Assembly: GCF_007004625.1 (NCBI RefSeq)
Contig: NZ_VIFV01000002.1
Location: 1 to 64,000, forward strand
Length of the DNA: 64,000 bases
Direction: 5' to 3'
Source of the DNA: Planococcus salinarum
GTDB lineage: Bacteria > Bacillota > Bacilli > Bacillales_A > Planococcaceae
Of this stretch, positions 16,671 to 25,869 are shown in pieces. The translations under genes were made by a program, and so were the position numbers. Each line of letters opens with the position of its first letter. The stretch's first letter is position 1. A model generated the notes under the pieces. That model was not told where the DNA came from, ran no database searches, and saw only the letters and a list, made by a program, of their open reading frames with translations.

Positions 16671-18539
16671 ATGGGGAAATGGAGAACACATATTGAACTG
16701 ATCGCCGCCATCCTATCCGGAATTTTAATCGTCATTGCTTATATTCTCGAGACCCAATCCATCGAATTGTGGTCAGTCATCACCTATCTGGCGGCCTTTG
16801 GGATCGGCGGCTATGCAAAAGCGAAATACGGCATCCGGAAAACGATTGAACACCGCAAACCGAATGTGGAGTTGTTGATGGTGCTTGCCGCAGTCGGCGC
16901 ATCCATCATCGGTTACTGGACAGAAGGTGCCATTCTGATTTTCATCTTCTCGCTCAGCGGAGCACTCGAAACCTATACGATGAACAAAAGCCGCAAGGAA
17001 GTTTCGGCGTTGATGGAAATTCAGCCGGAAGAGGCATGGCTGTTAAAAGACGGCAATACTTCGCGGGTCTCCGTTTCTGCTCTGCATGTCGGCGATGCGC
17101 TGGTGGTCAAACCGGGTGAACGCATTCCGGCGGACGGCAAACTGCTGCGGGGCCACACAGTTGTAGACGAGTCATCCATCAGCGGGGAATCGATCCCTGT
17201 CTCAAAAAATGCTGCAGATGAATTATTCGCATCCACGGTCAATTTAAGCGGCGCCATCACTATGGAAATGACGAAACCGAATTCCGAGACACTGGTGCAG
17301 AAAATCATCGATCTCGTGCAATCTGCACACAGTGAAAAGCCGCCATCCCAGCAGTTTGTCGAACGCTTTGAAGGCCAATATGTAAACGTCGCCTTGATCG
17401 TATTCGCACTGTTGCTGTTTGTCCCCCATTACTTATTCGGCTGGAGCTGGGATACCACGTTCTACCGGGCCATCCTCTTTCTGGTTGTGGCTTCTCCCTG
17501 CGCTCTGGTGGCTTCGATCATGCCGGCGACACTGGCAGCGATTTCGAACGGGGCAAAAAGCGGAATCATCTTCAAGGGCGGCGTCCATCTGGAGAACCTG
17601 GGTGCAATCCGGGCAATCGCCTTTGACAAGACCGGCACCATCACCCGCGGACGTCCGGAAGTCACCGATTTCTCGCTGCGGGAAGACCTCGACGCGGATT
17701 CGATGATGGCCATCATTGCAGGCATTGAAATGCAGTCCAATCACCCTCTTGCCAAGGCGATTACGGATTTTATCCAGGAAAAGGGCATCGAACCGTTAAA
17801 GAACCTCCAAATAACCGACGTTCCCGGCAATGGACTGAAATCCATCTTTGAAGGCGAAGAAATTCGCATCGGCAAACCTGATTTTGTCGACATCAATGAT
17901 GCTGAAGCATTTCAGGGCGGTGTTTTGAACCGCTGGGCCGATGAAGGGAAAACAGTGACCTTCGTCAGGGACAGCAAAGGCATCGCGGCCGCCATTTCCC
18001 TGAAGGATACGGTCCGCGACGATGCGAAAGCGACGATTAAAAAGCTGCAGAAAATGGGCATCTACTGCATCATGCTGACGGGTGACAACAAGAAAACCGC
18101 CAAAGCCATCGCGGAGGAAAGCGGGCTGGACGCTTATATCGGCAGTTGTATGCCGGGAGATAAAGTCGAAGAGCTGAGAAAATTGCTTGACCGGCATCAG
18201 TATGTCGCGATGATCGGGGACGGCATCAATGATGCTCCGGCTCTCGCGATTGCCACGACCGGCATTGCGATGGGAGAAGGCACCGATGTCGCACTGGAGA
18301 CTGCGGATGTCATCCTGATGAAGAATGACCTGTCCCGCATCGCCTACTCGATCCGGCTCGCCCGGAGGATGCAGCGGATCATCAAACAGAATATCGTGTT
18401 CTCGATTGCCGTCATCATCATGTTACTGATCTTGAATTTCATGCAGTCGATCACAATCCCGTTTGGTGTCATCGGACATGAAGGCAGCACAATCCTGGTT
18501 ATTTTGAACGGCCTGCGCATGCTGAACCGGAATATATGA
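16671..18539 (+). CDS. ZosA-like P1B-type metal-transporting ATPase
   Basis: 622-residue heavy-metal P-type ATPase. In order: N-terminal membrane helices without an HMA domain, the actuator domain (DESSISGESIPVSK), the transport motif ASPCALVASIMP, the phosphorylation motif AFDKTGTITRG, the SNHPLAK His-Pro motif, LTGDNKKTAKAIAEE and IGDGINDAPALA. CPx-type ATPases of this group carry Zn/Cd/Co; B. subtilis ZosA (zinc uptake under peroxide stress) is a close analogue, and zosA also lies near the queCDE genes there. The frame opens at 16566, but GGAG precedes the ATG at 16671. I find no clear PerR box upstream, so regulation is unknown. Confidence 0.88.
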   Translation: MGKWRTHIELIAAILSGILIVIAYILETQSIELWSVITYLAAFGIGGYAKAKYGIRKTIEHRKPNVELLMVLAAVGASIIGYWTEGAILIFIFSLSGALETYTMNKSRKEVSALMEIQPEEAWLLKDGNTSRVSVSALHVGDALVVKPGERIPADGKLLRGHTVVDESSISGESIPVSKNAADELFASTVNLSGAITMEMTKPNSETLVQKIIDLVQSAHSEKPPSQQFVERFEGQYVNVALIVFALLLFVPHYLFGWSWDTTFYRAILFLVVASPCALVASIMPATLAAISNGAKSGIIFKGGVHLENLGAIRAIAFDKTGTITRGRPEVTDFSLREDLDADSMMAIIAGIEMQSNHPLAKAITDFIQEKGIEPLKNLQITDVPGNGLKSIFEGEEIRIGKPDFVDINDAEAFQGGVLNRWADEGKTVTFVRDSKGIAAAISLKDTVRDDAKATIKKLQKMGIYCIMLTGDNKKTAKAIAEESGLDAYIGSCMPGDKVEELRKLLDRHQYVAMIGDGINDAPALAIATTGIAMGEGTDVALETADVILMKNDLSRIAYSIRLARRMQRIIKQNIVFSIAVIIMLLILNFMQSITIPFGVIGHEGSTILVILNGLRMLNRNI

Positions 18540-18543
18540 ACAC

Positions 18544-18585
18544 AAAAAAACGGTGCCGGCAGATTTTCTGCCGGCACCGTTTTTG
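18544..18585. terminator. bidirectional terminator between the ATPase and TSUP genes
   Basis: Stem ACGGTGCCGGCAGA/TCTGCCGGCACCGT flanked by A7 and T5. Confidence 0.93.
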
Positions 18586-18605
18586 CGTTCAATAAAGCGT
18601 AATTT

Positions 18606-19382
18606 TCACAGGATATCCGACCAGATCTTGATGGCTGTGCCGAGAATCAGCAGGCCCAAAATCCATTGAAGATACGTCGTATTCATCTTCTGGCCAAGCT
18701 TCGCGCCAATCGGTGCCGCAATGATACTTGCCACCACCATGATTGCTGCGGGACCGTAAAGGATCTGATCTGTCACAATCTTGCCGAAGGTCGAACCGAT
18801 GGAGGAAATGAAAGTGATCGCGAGCGATGTCGCAATGGTCATCCGCGTCGGGATTTTCATGACCACGAGCATAATCGGCACGAGGATGAAGGCCCCCGCC
18901 GCTCCGACAATGCCGGCTGCAATACCGACGATGAACGCCAGTCCGGCTGCAAACCATTTACTGAAAGTCACCTGATCGAGCGGGATATCGTCGACTCCAT
19001 TTTTCGGCATGAGCATCATAATAACCGCCAATGTCGCCAAAATGGCATAGACGAAGTTGATGGCCGCTTCCGTCAGAAGAGTCGAACCAAAGCCGCCGAT
19101 AAAACTGCCGACCAAAATTGCCCCACCCATATAAATGATTAATGTTCTGTTCAAATAGCCGCTGCCGCGGTATGCCCATACCCCCGCAATTGTCGCGAAG
19201 AATACCTGAATGGCACTGATACCGGAGACTTCATGGGCACTGAACGCTGTAAAACCGAGCATGACCGGTATATACAGAAGCATCGGGTACTTGATGATCG
19301 AGCCGCCGATGCCCACCATTCCGGAGACGAAGGAACCGAGAAAACCGATAAGGAATATTACGATAATAAAATCAAAACTCAT
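18606..19382 (-). CDS. TauE/SafE (TSUP) sulfite or sulfur-anion exporter
   Basis: 258-residue membrane protein with about eight helices and the two TSUP repeats; GMVGIGGSIIKYPMLL and VGIAAGIVGAAGAFILVPIM are the paired signature loops. TSUP proteins export sulfite, sulfoacetate or thiosulfate; in Staphylococcus a tauE gene is part of the cst persulfide regulon, and this gene lies at the left edge of a similar cluster. The ATG at 19382 follows GGAAAGGTG, so the seven-residue extension to 19403 is dropped. No CstR-type operator is seen directly upstream. Confidence 0.85.
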   Translation of the reverse strand: MSFDFIIVIFLIGFLGSFVSGMVGIGGSIIKYPMLLYIPVMLGFTAFSAHEVSGISAIQVFFATIAGVWAYRGSGYLNRTLIIYMGGAILVGSFIGGFGSTLLTEAAINFVYAILATLAVIMMLMPKNGVDDIPLDQVTFSKWFAAGLAFIVGIAAGIVGAAGAFILVPIMLVVMKIPTRMTIATSLAITFISSIGSTFGKIVTDQILYGPAAIMVVASIIAAPIGAKLGQKMNTTYLQWILGLLILGTAIKIWSDIL

Positions 19383-19553
19383 AAAAAACACCTTTCCAGA
19401 CAAGCAATTTCACTTTTCTATTCCATTTCTATTGATTACTAACCCCATTATCCCCCCCAGGGTAAAATTTAGAAACCATCCTGCTCAAATGAGGTGGAAC
19501 TTTACAATACTGAAATAATTTTGTTGCAAACGTAATATATGGAGGGCTCATTG

Positions 19554-19606
19554 GGTAAAAAAAATCAGCCACTTTCTCTTCGAAAAGAGAAAGGGCTGAT
19601 TTTTGC
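19554..19606 (-). terminator. terminator of the SulP-carbonic anhydrase operon
   Basis: Stem AAATCAGCC...CTTTCTCTT paired with AAGAGAAAGG...GCTGATTT, CGAA loop; T-rich on the minus strand. Confidence 0.88.
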
Positions 19607-19610
19607 ATCA

Positions 19611-20174
19611 CTAGTCTGCAAAGGGATAGATTTGTTCCAATTCTCCGGTTTCCATATGGAAAATGAAGCCCGATACCTCAACGCCTTCCCCAAGTTGCTG
19701 GTATACCGGGTGTTTGAGCAATTTCTCTACTTGGCTGAGAACATTTATCCTGGCCAGTTCGTTGAGGCTCGGTTCCGTCTCCCTCGTTTTTTCCGGCAAG
19801 CTTCGCCGGATATGGCCAAGCCACTTCTGCAGCTCCGGATCTTCGTTTCCTTCCCAGGCCGCTTTGACGCCGCCACAGCCGGTATGTCCTTTAACGACAA
19901 TTTTTTTGACGTTTAAATGCTTGATCGCATAAAACAGGCTGGCGGAAAAGCTTTCGTCCTCTTCCACTACCTGGTTCGCGATATTGCGGTGGACAAACAT
20001 GTGGCCAAGCGGCATCTGCGTAATGACCGACGGGCTGACACGGGAATCGCTGCAGGACAGCAAAAAGTATTCAGGCGTCTGCCCTTTTTTCAGTTCATCA
20101 AAATACGAAGGATCCTCTGCTTTGATCTTTTGGACAAATTCTTCGTTCCGCTTTTTCAGTTCAGTGTTCTTCAT
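19611..20174 (-). CDS. beta-carbonic anhydrase
   Basis: 187-residue zinc enzyme interconverting CO2 and bicarbonate. Zinc ligands and the Asp/Arg dyad are clear: CSDSR (Cys41, Asp43, Arg45) and GHTGCGG (His97, Cys100). Its start overlaps the stop of the upstream SulP gene by four bases, so the two proteins are translationally coupled; this pairing points to bicarbonate as the transported anion. It ends at a strong terminator. Confidence 0.93.
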   Translation of the reverse strand: MKNTELKKRNEEFVQKIKAEDPSYFDELKKGQTPEYFLLSCSDSRVSPSVITQMPLGHMFVHRNIANQVVEEDESFSASLFYAIKHLNVKKIVVKGHTGCGGVKAAWEGNEDPELQKWLGHIRRSLPEKTRETEPSLNELARINVLSQVEKLLKHPVYQQLGEGVEVSGFIFHMETGELEQIYPFAD

Positions 20175-21850
20175 CCCTGCCCCTCCTTTTGTTTGATGGA
20201 ATTCAGGGCATCCTCCACGTTCAAGTAATGGATCCGGTCACCATACTTGGCTTCCCAATCCGCCTTGTACAGAACATCCAGAACCGTATTCTTGATCCCG
20301 GCAAAGACGATTTCCACTTCTCCGGAATGGCATTGTTCCATCAACCCTTCCAGTGCATGAACAGCTACGGCATCGATTGAATTGATGCTTGAAAAGTCGA
20401 AGACTACCCACTTTGTCTCGGGTTTTTCCGAAACTCTTGAACATAGTTCATCTTCCAAAAACGTCATGTTGGCAAAGTAGAGGGACGCATCGACACGGAA
20501 AATCAGGATTTCCGGATCAGTTTTTGCTTCCGGATAGCGTTTTGTATTGCGGTAAACTTTCTGTTCCGGCAAATACCCCAGTTCCGCTACATGCGGATAA
20601 GCGCTGCGGCGAATGAACACCACTAGAGAAAATATAGCCCCTATGATGATGCCCTGCTCGATTCCGATCAATAATGTCGCAAGGAACGTCAGCACCCATG
20701 TCCAGCCATCCACTTTATTGACTTTAAAGAGGTATTTCGCTTCTTTTACATCAATGAGGCTGTAAACTGCCACCATAATGATAGCTGCAAGAACAGCGTT
20801 CGGCAGATAGTAGAACAATCCTGTAAAGAACAGCAGGGTCAAGATGAGGAGAAACGCCGTGATGAGCGTTGCAAGCGGTGTTTTCGCTCCCGCCTGATAG
20901 TTGACGGCAGAACGCGAGAACCCTCCCGTTACCGGATAGCCGGCGAAAAACGAACCGCCGACATTGGCGAGCCCAAGCCCGACCAATTCCCGGTTCGGAT
21001 CGATTTTGTACTTTTCTTTCGCTGCAATCGCCTTAGCCATCGCAATCGATTCCATATAGCCGATAAACGAAATTGTCAAAGCAATCGGCAACAAAGCGAG
21101 CATTGCATCCAGTTGAAATACCGGCATTGACAAGGACGGCAGGCCTGCAGGCACTTCACCGACAATTTTCACGCCCTGCGCCTGCAAATCCAGCAAATAG
21201 ACAGCCAATATGCTGAATACGACTACAACCAGCGGTCCCGGAATTTTCTTAACGTATTTCTTCATCAAAATCAGCAGAAGAATGCTGCCAAGTCCGATGG
21301 TCAGCGTCACCGGATTGATTTCCGATGCTCTTTGAACCGTTTCCGAGAGGATTAAAAAGACATTTTTTTCAGCTTCAAGGCTGACGCCGATCAATTGCTT
21401 CAACTGGCTTAAGCCGATGATGATCGCTGCAGCGGAAGTGAATCCGCTAATGACGGCATGGGACAGGAAATTGACGATAAAGCCCAATTTAAATGCCCCT
21501 AATAAAAACTGAATGGCCCCGATCATGAGCATGAGCAATAACACGAGTGAAATGTATTCATCTGTACCAGGTTCCGCCAGCAGCGAGACCCCCGAAAGTA
21601 CAAGCAACGACACCATTGCAACCGGGCCGACTGCAAGCTGCCTCGATGTACCGAATAAGGCATAAATGATGAGTGGGATGGTCGAAGCATAAAGGCCGAT
21701 CACCGGCGGCAGGCCGGCGAGCATTGCGTATGCCATCCCTTGTGGAATGAGCATGATCGCTACAATCAGACCGGCATTCAAGTCACCGCTCAAGTCTGAT
21801 TTTTTATAGCTCCCCATCCACTCCAGAGCCGGAATCCATTTTTTCAGCAA
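20171..21850 (-). CDS. SulP-family transporter coupled to carbonic anhydrase
   Basis: 559 residues, longer than and divergent from the SulP pair at 5.8-11.3 kb. The signature LIPQGMAYAMLAGLPPVIGLYAS lies near residues 37-59; about 11-12 membrane helices follow, then a C-terminal STAS domain (FDFSSINSIDAVAVHAL). The coding overlap with a beta-carbonic anhydrase suggests bicarbonate uptake, as for BicA-like transporters (inference); sulfate remains possible given the neighbouring sulfur genes. The start is TTG at 21850 with GGAGG eight bases upstream. Confidence 0.9.
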   Translation of the reverse strand: MLKKWIPALEWMGSYKKSDLSGDLNAGLIVAIMLIPQGMAYAMLAGLPPVIGLYASTIPLIIYALFGTSRQLAVGPVAMVSLLVLSGVSLLAEPGTDEYISLVLLLMLMIGAIQFLLGAFKLGFIVNFLSHAVISGFTSAAAIIIGLSQLKQLIGVSLEAEKNVFLILSETVQRASEINPVTLTIGLGSILLLILMKKYVKKIPGPLVVVVFSILAVYLLDLQAQGVKIVGEVPAGLPSLSMPVFQLDAMLALLPIALTISFIGYMESIAMAKAIAAKEKYKIDPNRELVGLGLANVGGSFFAGYPVTGGFSRSAVNYQAGAKTPLATLITAFLLILTLLFFTGLFYYLPNAVLAAIIMVAVYSLIDVKEAKYLFKVNKVDGWTWVLTFLATLLIGIEQGIIIGAIFSLVVFIRRSAYPHVAELGYLPEQKVYRNTKRYPEAKTDPEILIFRVDASLYFANMTFLEDELCSRVSEKPETKWVVFDFSSINSIDAVAVHALEGLMEQCHSGEVEIVFAGIKNTVLDVLYKADWEAKYGDRIHYLNVEDALNSIKQKEGQG

Positions 21851-22053
21851 AACTGTTTCCTCCTTTTGAATAAGCGGGGTATAGAATGCAAGATGATTCG
21901 GTTACAGACATTCGCAAAAACACCAACGCCTATTTGCAGGAGGAAAACGCTGCTGCTGTTTCTTCTCCCGCCATTCCATTATCTTGCTTTCTCAACCGCT
22001 CCGATAGTAAAAAAAGTATAAAGAAAAGGACATCAGACGATGCCCTTCATTCT

Positions 22054-22281
22054 TCAGCCCTTTTGAATCCAGAACTTCAGCACGTCGCCTTCTTCTTGAG
22101 AATCCAATAGTTCATGGCCGCCGGATTTTGCCCAGGCAGTCAAGTCGGCTTTTGCCCCTTTGTCAGTAGCAAGAATCTGCAATACCTGGCCAGACTCCAA
22201 TTCTTTCATTTCCTTGCGTGTTTTTACGATCGGCATTGGACAAGCCAAGCCTTTTGCGTCTAGAATTTTATCTGCGTTCAT
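22054..22281 (-). CDS. TusA-like sulfur carrier protein
   Basis: 75-residue TusA/SirA-family protein that accepts persulfide sulfur from rhodaneses and passes it on. The acceptor Cys14 sits in the family motif KGLACPMPIVKTRK. It closely resembles the TusA half of the fusion at 24340. AAGGAG is placed eight bases before the ATG at 22281; the TTG at 22284 is less well spaced. Confidence 0.9.
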   Translation of the reverse strand: MNADKILDAKGLACPMPIVKTRKEMKELESGQVLQILATDKGAKADLTAWAKSGGHELLDSQEEGDVLKFWIQKG

Positions 22282-22327
22282 CAAAATCTCTCCTTTGGGT
22301 TTGTGTAGATTGATAGAGCTAATAATC

Positions 22328-22520
22328 GATATTCCGCAAAACAGCTTCGCTTTCCTGAAACCCGTGCTCCTGCATCGCTGCGCTAGCTTCGTCGCAAAGC
22401 GCCGGCCGAATTACATTCGGCCACACTTGGCTCGCGTCGAGCTAACTCGGGCTATTCGCCCGAGTGGATCTCGCCACTTCGCTTGGTCCCCCAGGAGTCT
22501 TCGCTGTTTTGCTTCATATC
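22328..22520. repeat. structured intergenic repeat, copy A (193 bp)
   Basis: Bounded by GATATTCCGCAAAACAGC and GCTGTTTTGCTTCATATC, which are imperfect inverted repeats of each other. Internal hairpins include GGCCGAA/TTCGGCC and ACTCGGGC/GCCCGAGT. Three relatives occur at 24977, 33453 and 58946. The part AGCTTCGTCGCAAAG and the GGCCGAA hairpin are shared only with copy C. Confidence 0.85.
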
Positions 22521-22729
22521 TTTAAATAATTTTCTCAGCGCCGGCGCGCCTATGGAGCAGGCGAATGCCGACGGAGCAATAAGACGAGTGGTCTTCTCGG
22601 CTTATTGCGGGAGCTAAGGTCGCCAAACGAAGATGGCGTACCTTTGCGACGAGCTGTGCGCAGGAGCATAATCTTTGCCCTGTCCTAAGCGCCGAAGCGT
22701 CTTTTAAGCCAGTTTTTTATTTTAAGAAA
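22521..22729. other. non-coding stretch with two further hairpins
   Basis: No gene. Hairpins: GCAATAAG...CTTATTGC at 22576-22608 and AAGGT-GCCA/TGGC-ACCTT at 22616-22644. High GC and palindromic, probably an extension of repeat copy A or a separate intergenic element. Confidence 0.45.
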
Positions 22730-23857
22730 TTACCGTACCGCGCAGCGGTTTGGTCCGATTTCCATTTCACGCTGAACTTCGTCGTCAGGTGTGATTTTGC
22801 CCATGTTGACCTGGCGGATATCCTGATAAGCATTTGGCTGTGGTGGTAAGTTCTTCGTCACCATGTCACGGAACTCCTGCTCATCTTCAATATTTAATCC
22901 GTGATTTTCTTTGAAAAGGTCACCCAATTTTTTCGCGACGCTTCCGTCTGCGTTCAACTCATCCATAATCATGAAGTGAGCCGGCAAGACGATCAGCTCG
23001 TCAGCGAGTTCTGCATAGCGGCTGTAAAGGGATTCACGAAGATCGCCTACCCAGTCTTCCGCAAGGCCGGCAAGATCCGGGCGTCCGATGGAATCGATGA
23101 ATAGAATGTCGCCTGTCATCAAGTATTGATCGTCAACGATGAATGATGTTGAGCCGATCGTGTGTCCTGGTGAGTACAATGCTTCGATTTCAATTTTCGC
23201 GTCGCCAAGCGACACTTCAAGACCATTGACCAGTTCCGTATATTCGAAGACCACTTCTTCCGCGTCAGCCGGCGGCAAGTAATACGTTGCGCCTGTTGCT
23301 TCCGCGATGTGGCGTCCTCCGGAAATGTGGTCTGCATGAAGATGCGTGTCAAAGATGTGCTTGATTGTTGCACCTTTTTCCTGCGCGAAATCCAAGAAGA
23401 CATCAGTCATGCGTGTTGCATCGATAACAGCGGCTTCACCGTCGGAGATTGCCATGTAAGACAGGCAGCCTTTGCCGATACGGACGAATTGGTACAATTC
23501 CCCGCCGTTTTTCAAATCGCCGACTTTCACTGGCTCCAGGTGTTCACTCCATGCTTTCATGCCGCCTTCAAGATAAGCTGAATCGACGCCTTCTTCTGAC
23601 AGCATTTCCGCTACCATGACAGAAGATCCCTCTTTCGCACAAACGACAAGAATGTCTCTGTCTTTCGGAAGTTCTGAAGCCACTTCTTCGACACCGTCCA
23701 ATAAGTCGAAATAAGGTGTGTTCAAATACTGGATGTTGCCACCTTCAATTTTCCAATCGGCGAATGCATCACCGTTACGGACATCGAGGATGAACAATGG
23801 CTCATTGTCAATTACTTTTCTTGCCACTTCTTTGGCTGCCATAGCTTTTACAGTCAT
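22730..23857 (-). CDS. rhodanese-persulfide dioxygenase fusion, copy 1
   Basis: 375 residues. Residues 1-105 form a rhodanese domain ([14 protein letters not shown]; active Cys73 in VVCAKEGSS). The rest is a metallo-beta-lactamase domain with [11 protein letters not shown] (171-180), SPGHTIGST and [15 protein letters not shown], the persulfide dioxygenase/glyoxalase II type that oxidises persulfides to sulfite or thiosulfate. CstB of Staphylococcus combines the same activities in another order. It follows the small DsrE gene by 45 bases and is probably in the operon starting at 24909. GGAGG precedes the ATG. A paralog sits at 27046. Confidence 0.9.
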   Translation of the reverse strand: MTVKAMAAKEVARKVIDNEPLFILDVRNGDAFADWKIEGGNIQYLNTPYFDLLDGVEEVASELPKDRDILVVCAKEGSSVMVAEMLSEEGVDSAYLEGGMKAWSEHLEPVKVGDLKNGGELYQFVRIGKGCLSYMAISDGEAAVIDATRMTDVFLDFAQEKGATIKHIFDTHLHADHISGGRHIAEATGATYYLPPADAEEVVFEYTELVNGLEVSLGDAKIEIEALYSPGHTIGSTSFIVDDQYLMTGDILFIDSIGRPDLAGLAEDWVGDLRESLYSRYAELADELIVLPAHFMIMDELNADGSVAKKLGDLFKENHGLNIEDEQEFRDMVTKNLPPQPNAYQDIRQVNMGKITPDDEVQREMEIGPNRCAVR

Positions 23858-23902
23858 ATTTAAATACCTCCACCAGTTTATTTTTAGTTAAGTTCATTCA
23901 GA

Positions 23903-24298
23903 TTAGAACGTTAGGGTAACGTCAGCGTCTTTTGCAAATTCAAGGAATGTTACCGCTCCGCCAACTTCAATGCCGTCAACAAAAGCTTCTTTTTTGAGTC
24001 CAAAAACGTCCATCGTCATTTGGCAGCCGATAAATTTAACGCCAAGTTCCTGCGCCATTTCAACCAGTTCTGTTACAGCCGGTACATTCGAATTTTTCAA
24101 TCCTTCAGCCATTGCTTCCTTGCCTGCCGGAAGCGCCAATTGGCCGTATGCTTCTTTGTTGATGAGGTTCAATCCTTCGAATGTAAAGAAGATTGCCACC
24201 TCGTGATCGCTTGCTGCTGCTGCCGTTGCGATATTGTAAACTTTATAAGCATCGAATAATGAACCGTTTGATGCGATGATTGCTGTTTTTCCTGCCAT
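23903..24298 (-). CDS. DsrE-family sulfur-relay protein (small)
   Basis: 131 residues of the DsrE/DsrF/DrsH-like fold. Typical text: AIIASNGSLFDAYKVYNIATAAAASDHEVAIFFTFEGLN and a conserved Cys in FIGCQMTMDVFGL, the likely persulfide-bearing residue. It sits between the TusA-rhodanese fusion and the rhodanese-dioxygenase gene, consistent with sulfur transfer from TusA. GGAGG lies before the ATG at 24298; the five-residue extension to 24313 precedes the SD and is rejected. Confidence 0.85.
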   Translation of the reverse strand: MAGKTAIIASNGSLFDAYKVYNIATAAAASDHEVAIFFTFEGLNLINKEAYGQLALPAGKEAMAEGLKNSNVPAVTELVEMAQELGVKFIGCQMTMDVFGLKKEAFVDGIEVGGAVTFLEFAKDADVTLTF

Positions 24299-24339
24299 TT
24301 CATATTCCTCCATTGTAGTAAAATTTATTGTGCCGCTCT

Positions 24340-24909
24340 TTATGCTTTGCTTTGTTCAGTCGAGCCGTCCCATTGGGTCATGCCCTCTACTGCATTTTTC
24401 ACACGGCCGAAACCTTTTTCAGCCAATTGTTTTGCAGCAAAATCGCTGCGGTTGCCGGTGCGGCAAATTACGAATACTTCTTTTTCCGCATCCAATTCCT
24501 GTGTGCGGTTTTCCAGTTCACCAAGCGGAATCGATACAGCTCCCTCGATGTGGCCGAATGCATATTCTGCAGGTTCCCGGACATCCAGGACGATCACATC
24601 GTCACGGCCCAGCTGTTCCTGCAATTCAGCGTTTGTCAAAGTATGCGGGAAAGCGACTTCTTCTTTTTCTTCTGCTTGGTCTGCTTTGCGCAAGTAATGT
24701 TTCAGCACATCGCCTTCTTCAAACGTCCCAAGATATTGGTTGCCGCTGCTTTTTGCCCACGCTTTAATATCAGCAAGTGACCCTTTATCCGTAGCTTGCA
24801 CTTCGATGACCTGGCCCGGTTCGAGCTCGTTCATCGCTTTTTTTGTACGTACGATCGGCATCGGGCATGCAAGCCCTTTTGCATCGAGTAATTTATCCGT
24901 TTGTATCAT
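24340..24909 (-). CDS. TusA-rhodanese fusion, CstA-like
   Basis: 189 residues: TusA domain (1-75, acceptor Cys15 in KGLACPMPIVRTKK) and a rhodanese domain (about 88-180, active loop CRTGNRS with Cys149). The Staphylococcus multidomain sulfurtransferase CstA also combines such domains, with an added DsrE part that is here encoded by the next gene. It probably mobilises sulfane sulfur between low-molecular-weight persulfides and protein acceptors. AGGAGG precedes the ATG, and a CstR-type operator (24925-24940) lies just ahead of the SD. Confidence 0.88.
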   Translation of the reverse strand: MIQTDKLLDAKGLACPMPIVRTKKAMNELEPGQVIEVQATDKGSLADIKAWAKSSGNQYLGTFEEGDVLKHYLRKADQAEEKEEVAFPHTLTNAELQEQLGRDDVIVLDVREPAEYAFGHIEGAVSIPLGELENRTQELDAEKEVFVICRTGNRSDFAAKQLAEKGFGRVKNAVEGMTQWDGSTEQSKA

Positions 24910-24923
24910 TGAAATTCCTCCTA

Positions 24924-24942
24924 ATTACCCGCAGGGGTATAT
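24924..24942 (-). promoter_or_regulatory. CstR-type operator ahead of the TusA-rhodanese gene
   Basis: TTACCCGCAGGGGTATA, one imperfect half of the TATACCCC-GGGGTATA palindrome found elsewhere in the cluster. It lies immediately upstream of the AGGAGG. Confidence 0.65.
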
Positions 24943-24976
24943 TTTTAGTTAAAAAATTTTATATACTCTGGTAACC

Positions 24977-25107
24977 GATATTCCGCAAAACAGCTCCGCT
25001 TGCCTGGGGGCTCGCGCTGAGCTAACTCGGCCTCGTTCCACTTCGTCCGAGTGGATCTCAACACTTCGCTTGGTCCCCTGGGCGTCTTCGCTGTTTTGCT
25101 CCATATC
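24977..25107. repeat. structured intergenic repeat, copy B (131 bp)
   Basis: Ends GATATTCCGCAAAACAGC and GCTGTTTTGCTCCATATC. Keeps the GAGCTAACTCGG...CCGAGTGGATCTC hairpin but lacks the central module of copies A and C. It separates the rhodanese gene at 25162 from the operator-controlled 24909 gene. Confidence 0.85.
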
Positions 25108-25161
25108 TAAACTATTTCTCTCATCGCTGAAACAGCCTAGAGCAAATCTATTAAATCTTTC

Positions 25162-25458
25162 TTACTTCGTCGGGCCGTCCCAGTCCATCATGCCACCGTC
25201 CATATTGATGACGTTATAGCCCCGGTCTGCAAGAAGGCTTGCCGCCATTCCGCTTCGGCTGCCTGAGCGGCATACCATGATGTGTTCTTTGGATTTATCG
25301 ATATCCTGCAAACGGAACTCCAGAAGTCCCAGAGGGATATTGACGGCACCAGGAATTTTCCCGGCCTTCACTTCTTCTGTTTCCCGTACATCAATGATTG
25401 AAACATCTTTATTAGTATCCATATATTCTTTTACTTGTTGTGTTGTCATGCGATTCAT
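25162..25458 (-). CDS. single-domain rhodanese sulfurtransferase
   Basis: 98 residues with the full rhodanese fold of the GlpE/PspE size: VSIIDVRETEEVKAGKIPGAVNIP and the six-residue active loop CRSGSRSG with Cys63. Soluble; expected to transfer sulfur from thiosulfate or persulfides. GGAGG is seven bases before the ATG. It follows the membrane-anchored rhodanese by 18 bases and is likely in the operon that begins at 26349. Confidence 0.92.
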   Translation of the reverse strand: MNRMTTQQVKEYMDTNKDVSIIDVRETEEVKAGKIPGAVNIPLGLLEFRLQDIDKSKEHIMVCRSGSRSGMAASLLADRGYNVINMDGGMMDWDGPTK

Positions 25459-25476
25459 TGCTTTTCCTCCTTCGGA

Positions 25477-25842
25477 TTAAGGGCGGTAACTTCCCATGCC
25501 GCCCCTTACATTGATCACCTGGTCGAATCCTTTTTTCTTCAGAATTCCTGCTGCTTTGCTGCTTCTCATGCCGCTTTGGCAAATGACGTACGTTTCTTTG
25601 TTGGCGTCAAGTTCACTTGTACGGCCAGGAAGTTCATTCAATGGAATGTTCTTGAATTCCTTGATGCGGTTCGCCTTGTATTCAGCCGGCGTCCGGACGT
25701 CGATGAATTGCTTGCCTTTTTTCTTGAGTTCGGGCTTCAGTTCATCTGTCGAAACGGATTTTACACCTTTTGCTCCCGACATCGCGCGGTAACCGATAAA
25801 GACGATCACAGCTCCGATTAAAATCATTAACCAAGTATCCAT
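25477..25842 (-). CDS. membrane-anchored rhodanese
   Basis: 121 residues: one N-terminal membrane helix (residues ~4-20) and a rhodanese domain with FIDVRTPAEYKANRIKEFKN and the active loop CQSGMRSS (Cys88). The domain should face the cytosol if the short N terminus is outside, but topology is not certain. GAGGG lies before the ATG. Second gene of the run starting with the DsrE gene at 26349. Confidence 0.9.
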   Translation of the reverse strand: MDTWLMILIGAVIVFIGYRAMSGAKGVKSVSTDELKPELKKKGKQFIDVRTPAEYKANRIKEFKNIPLNELPGRTSELDANKETYVICQSGMRSSKAAGILKKKGFDQVINVRGGMGSYRP

Positions 25843-25869
25843 GATTTCCCTCTTTTCCGTTTCATCCTA

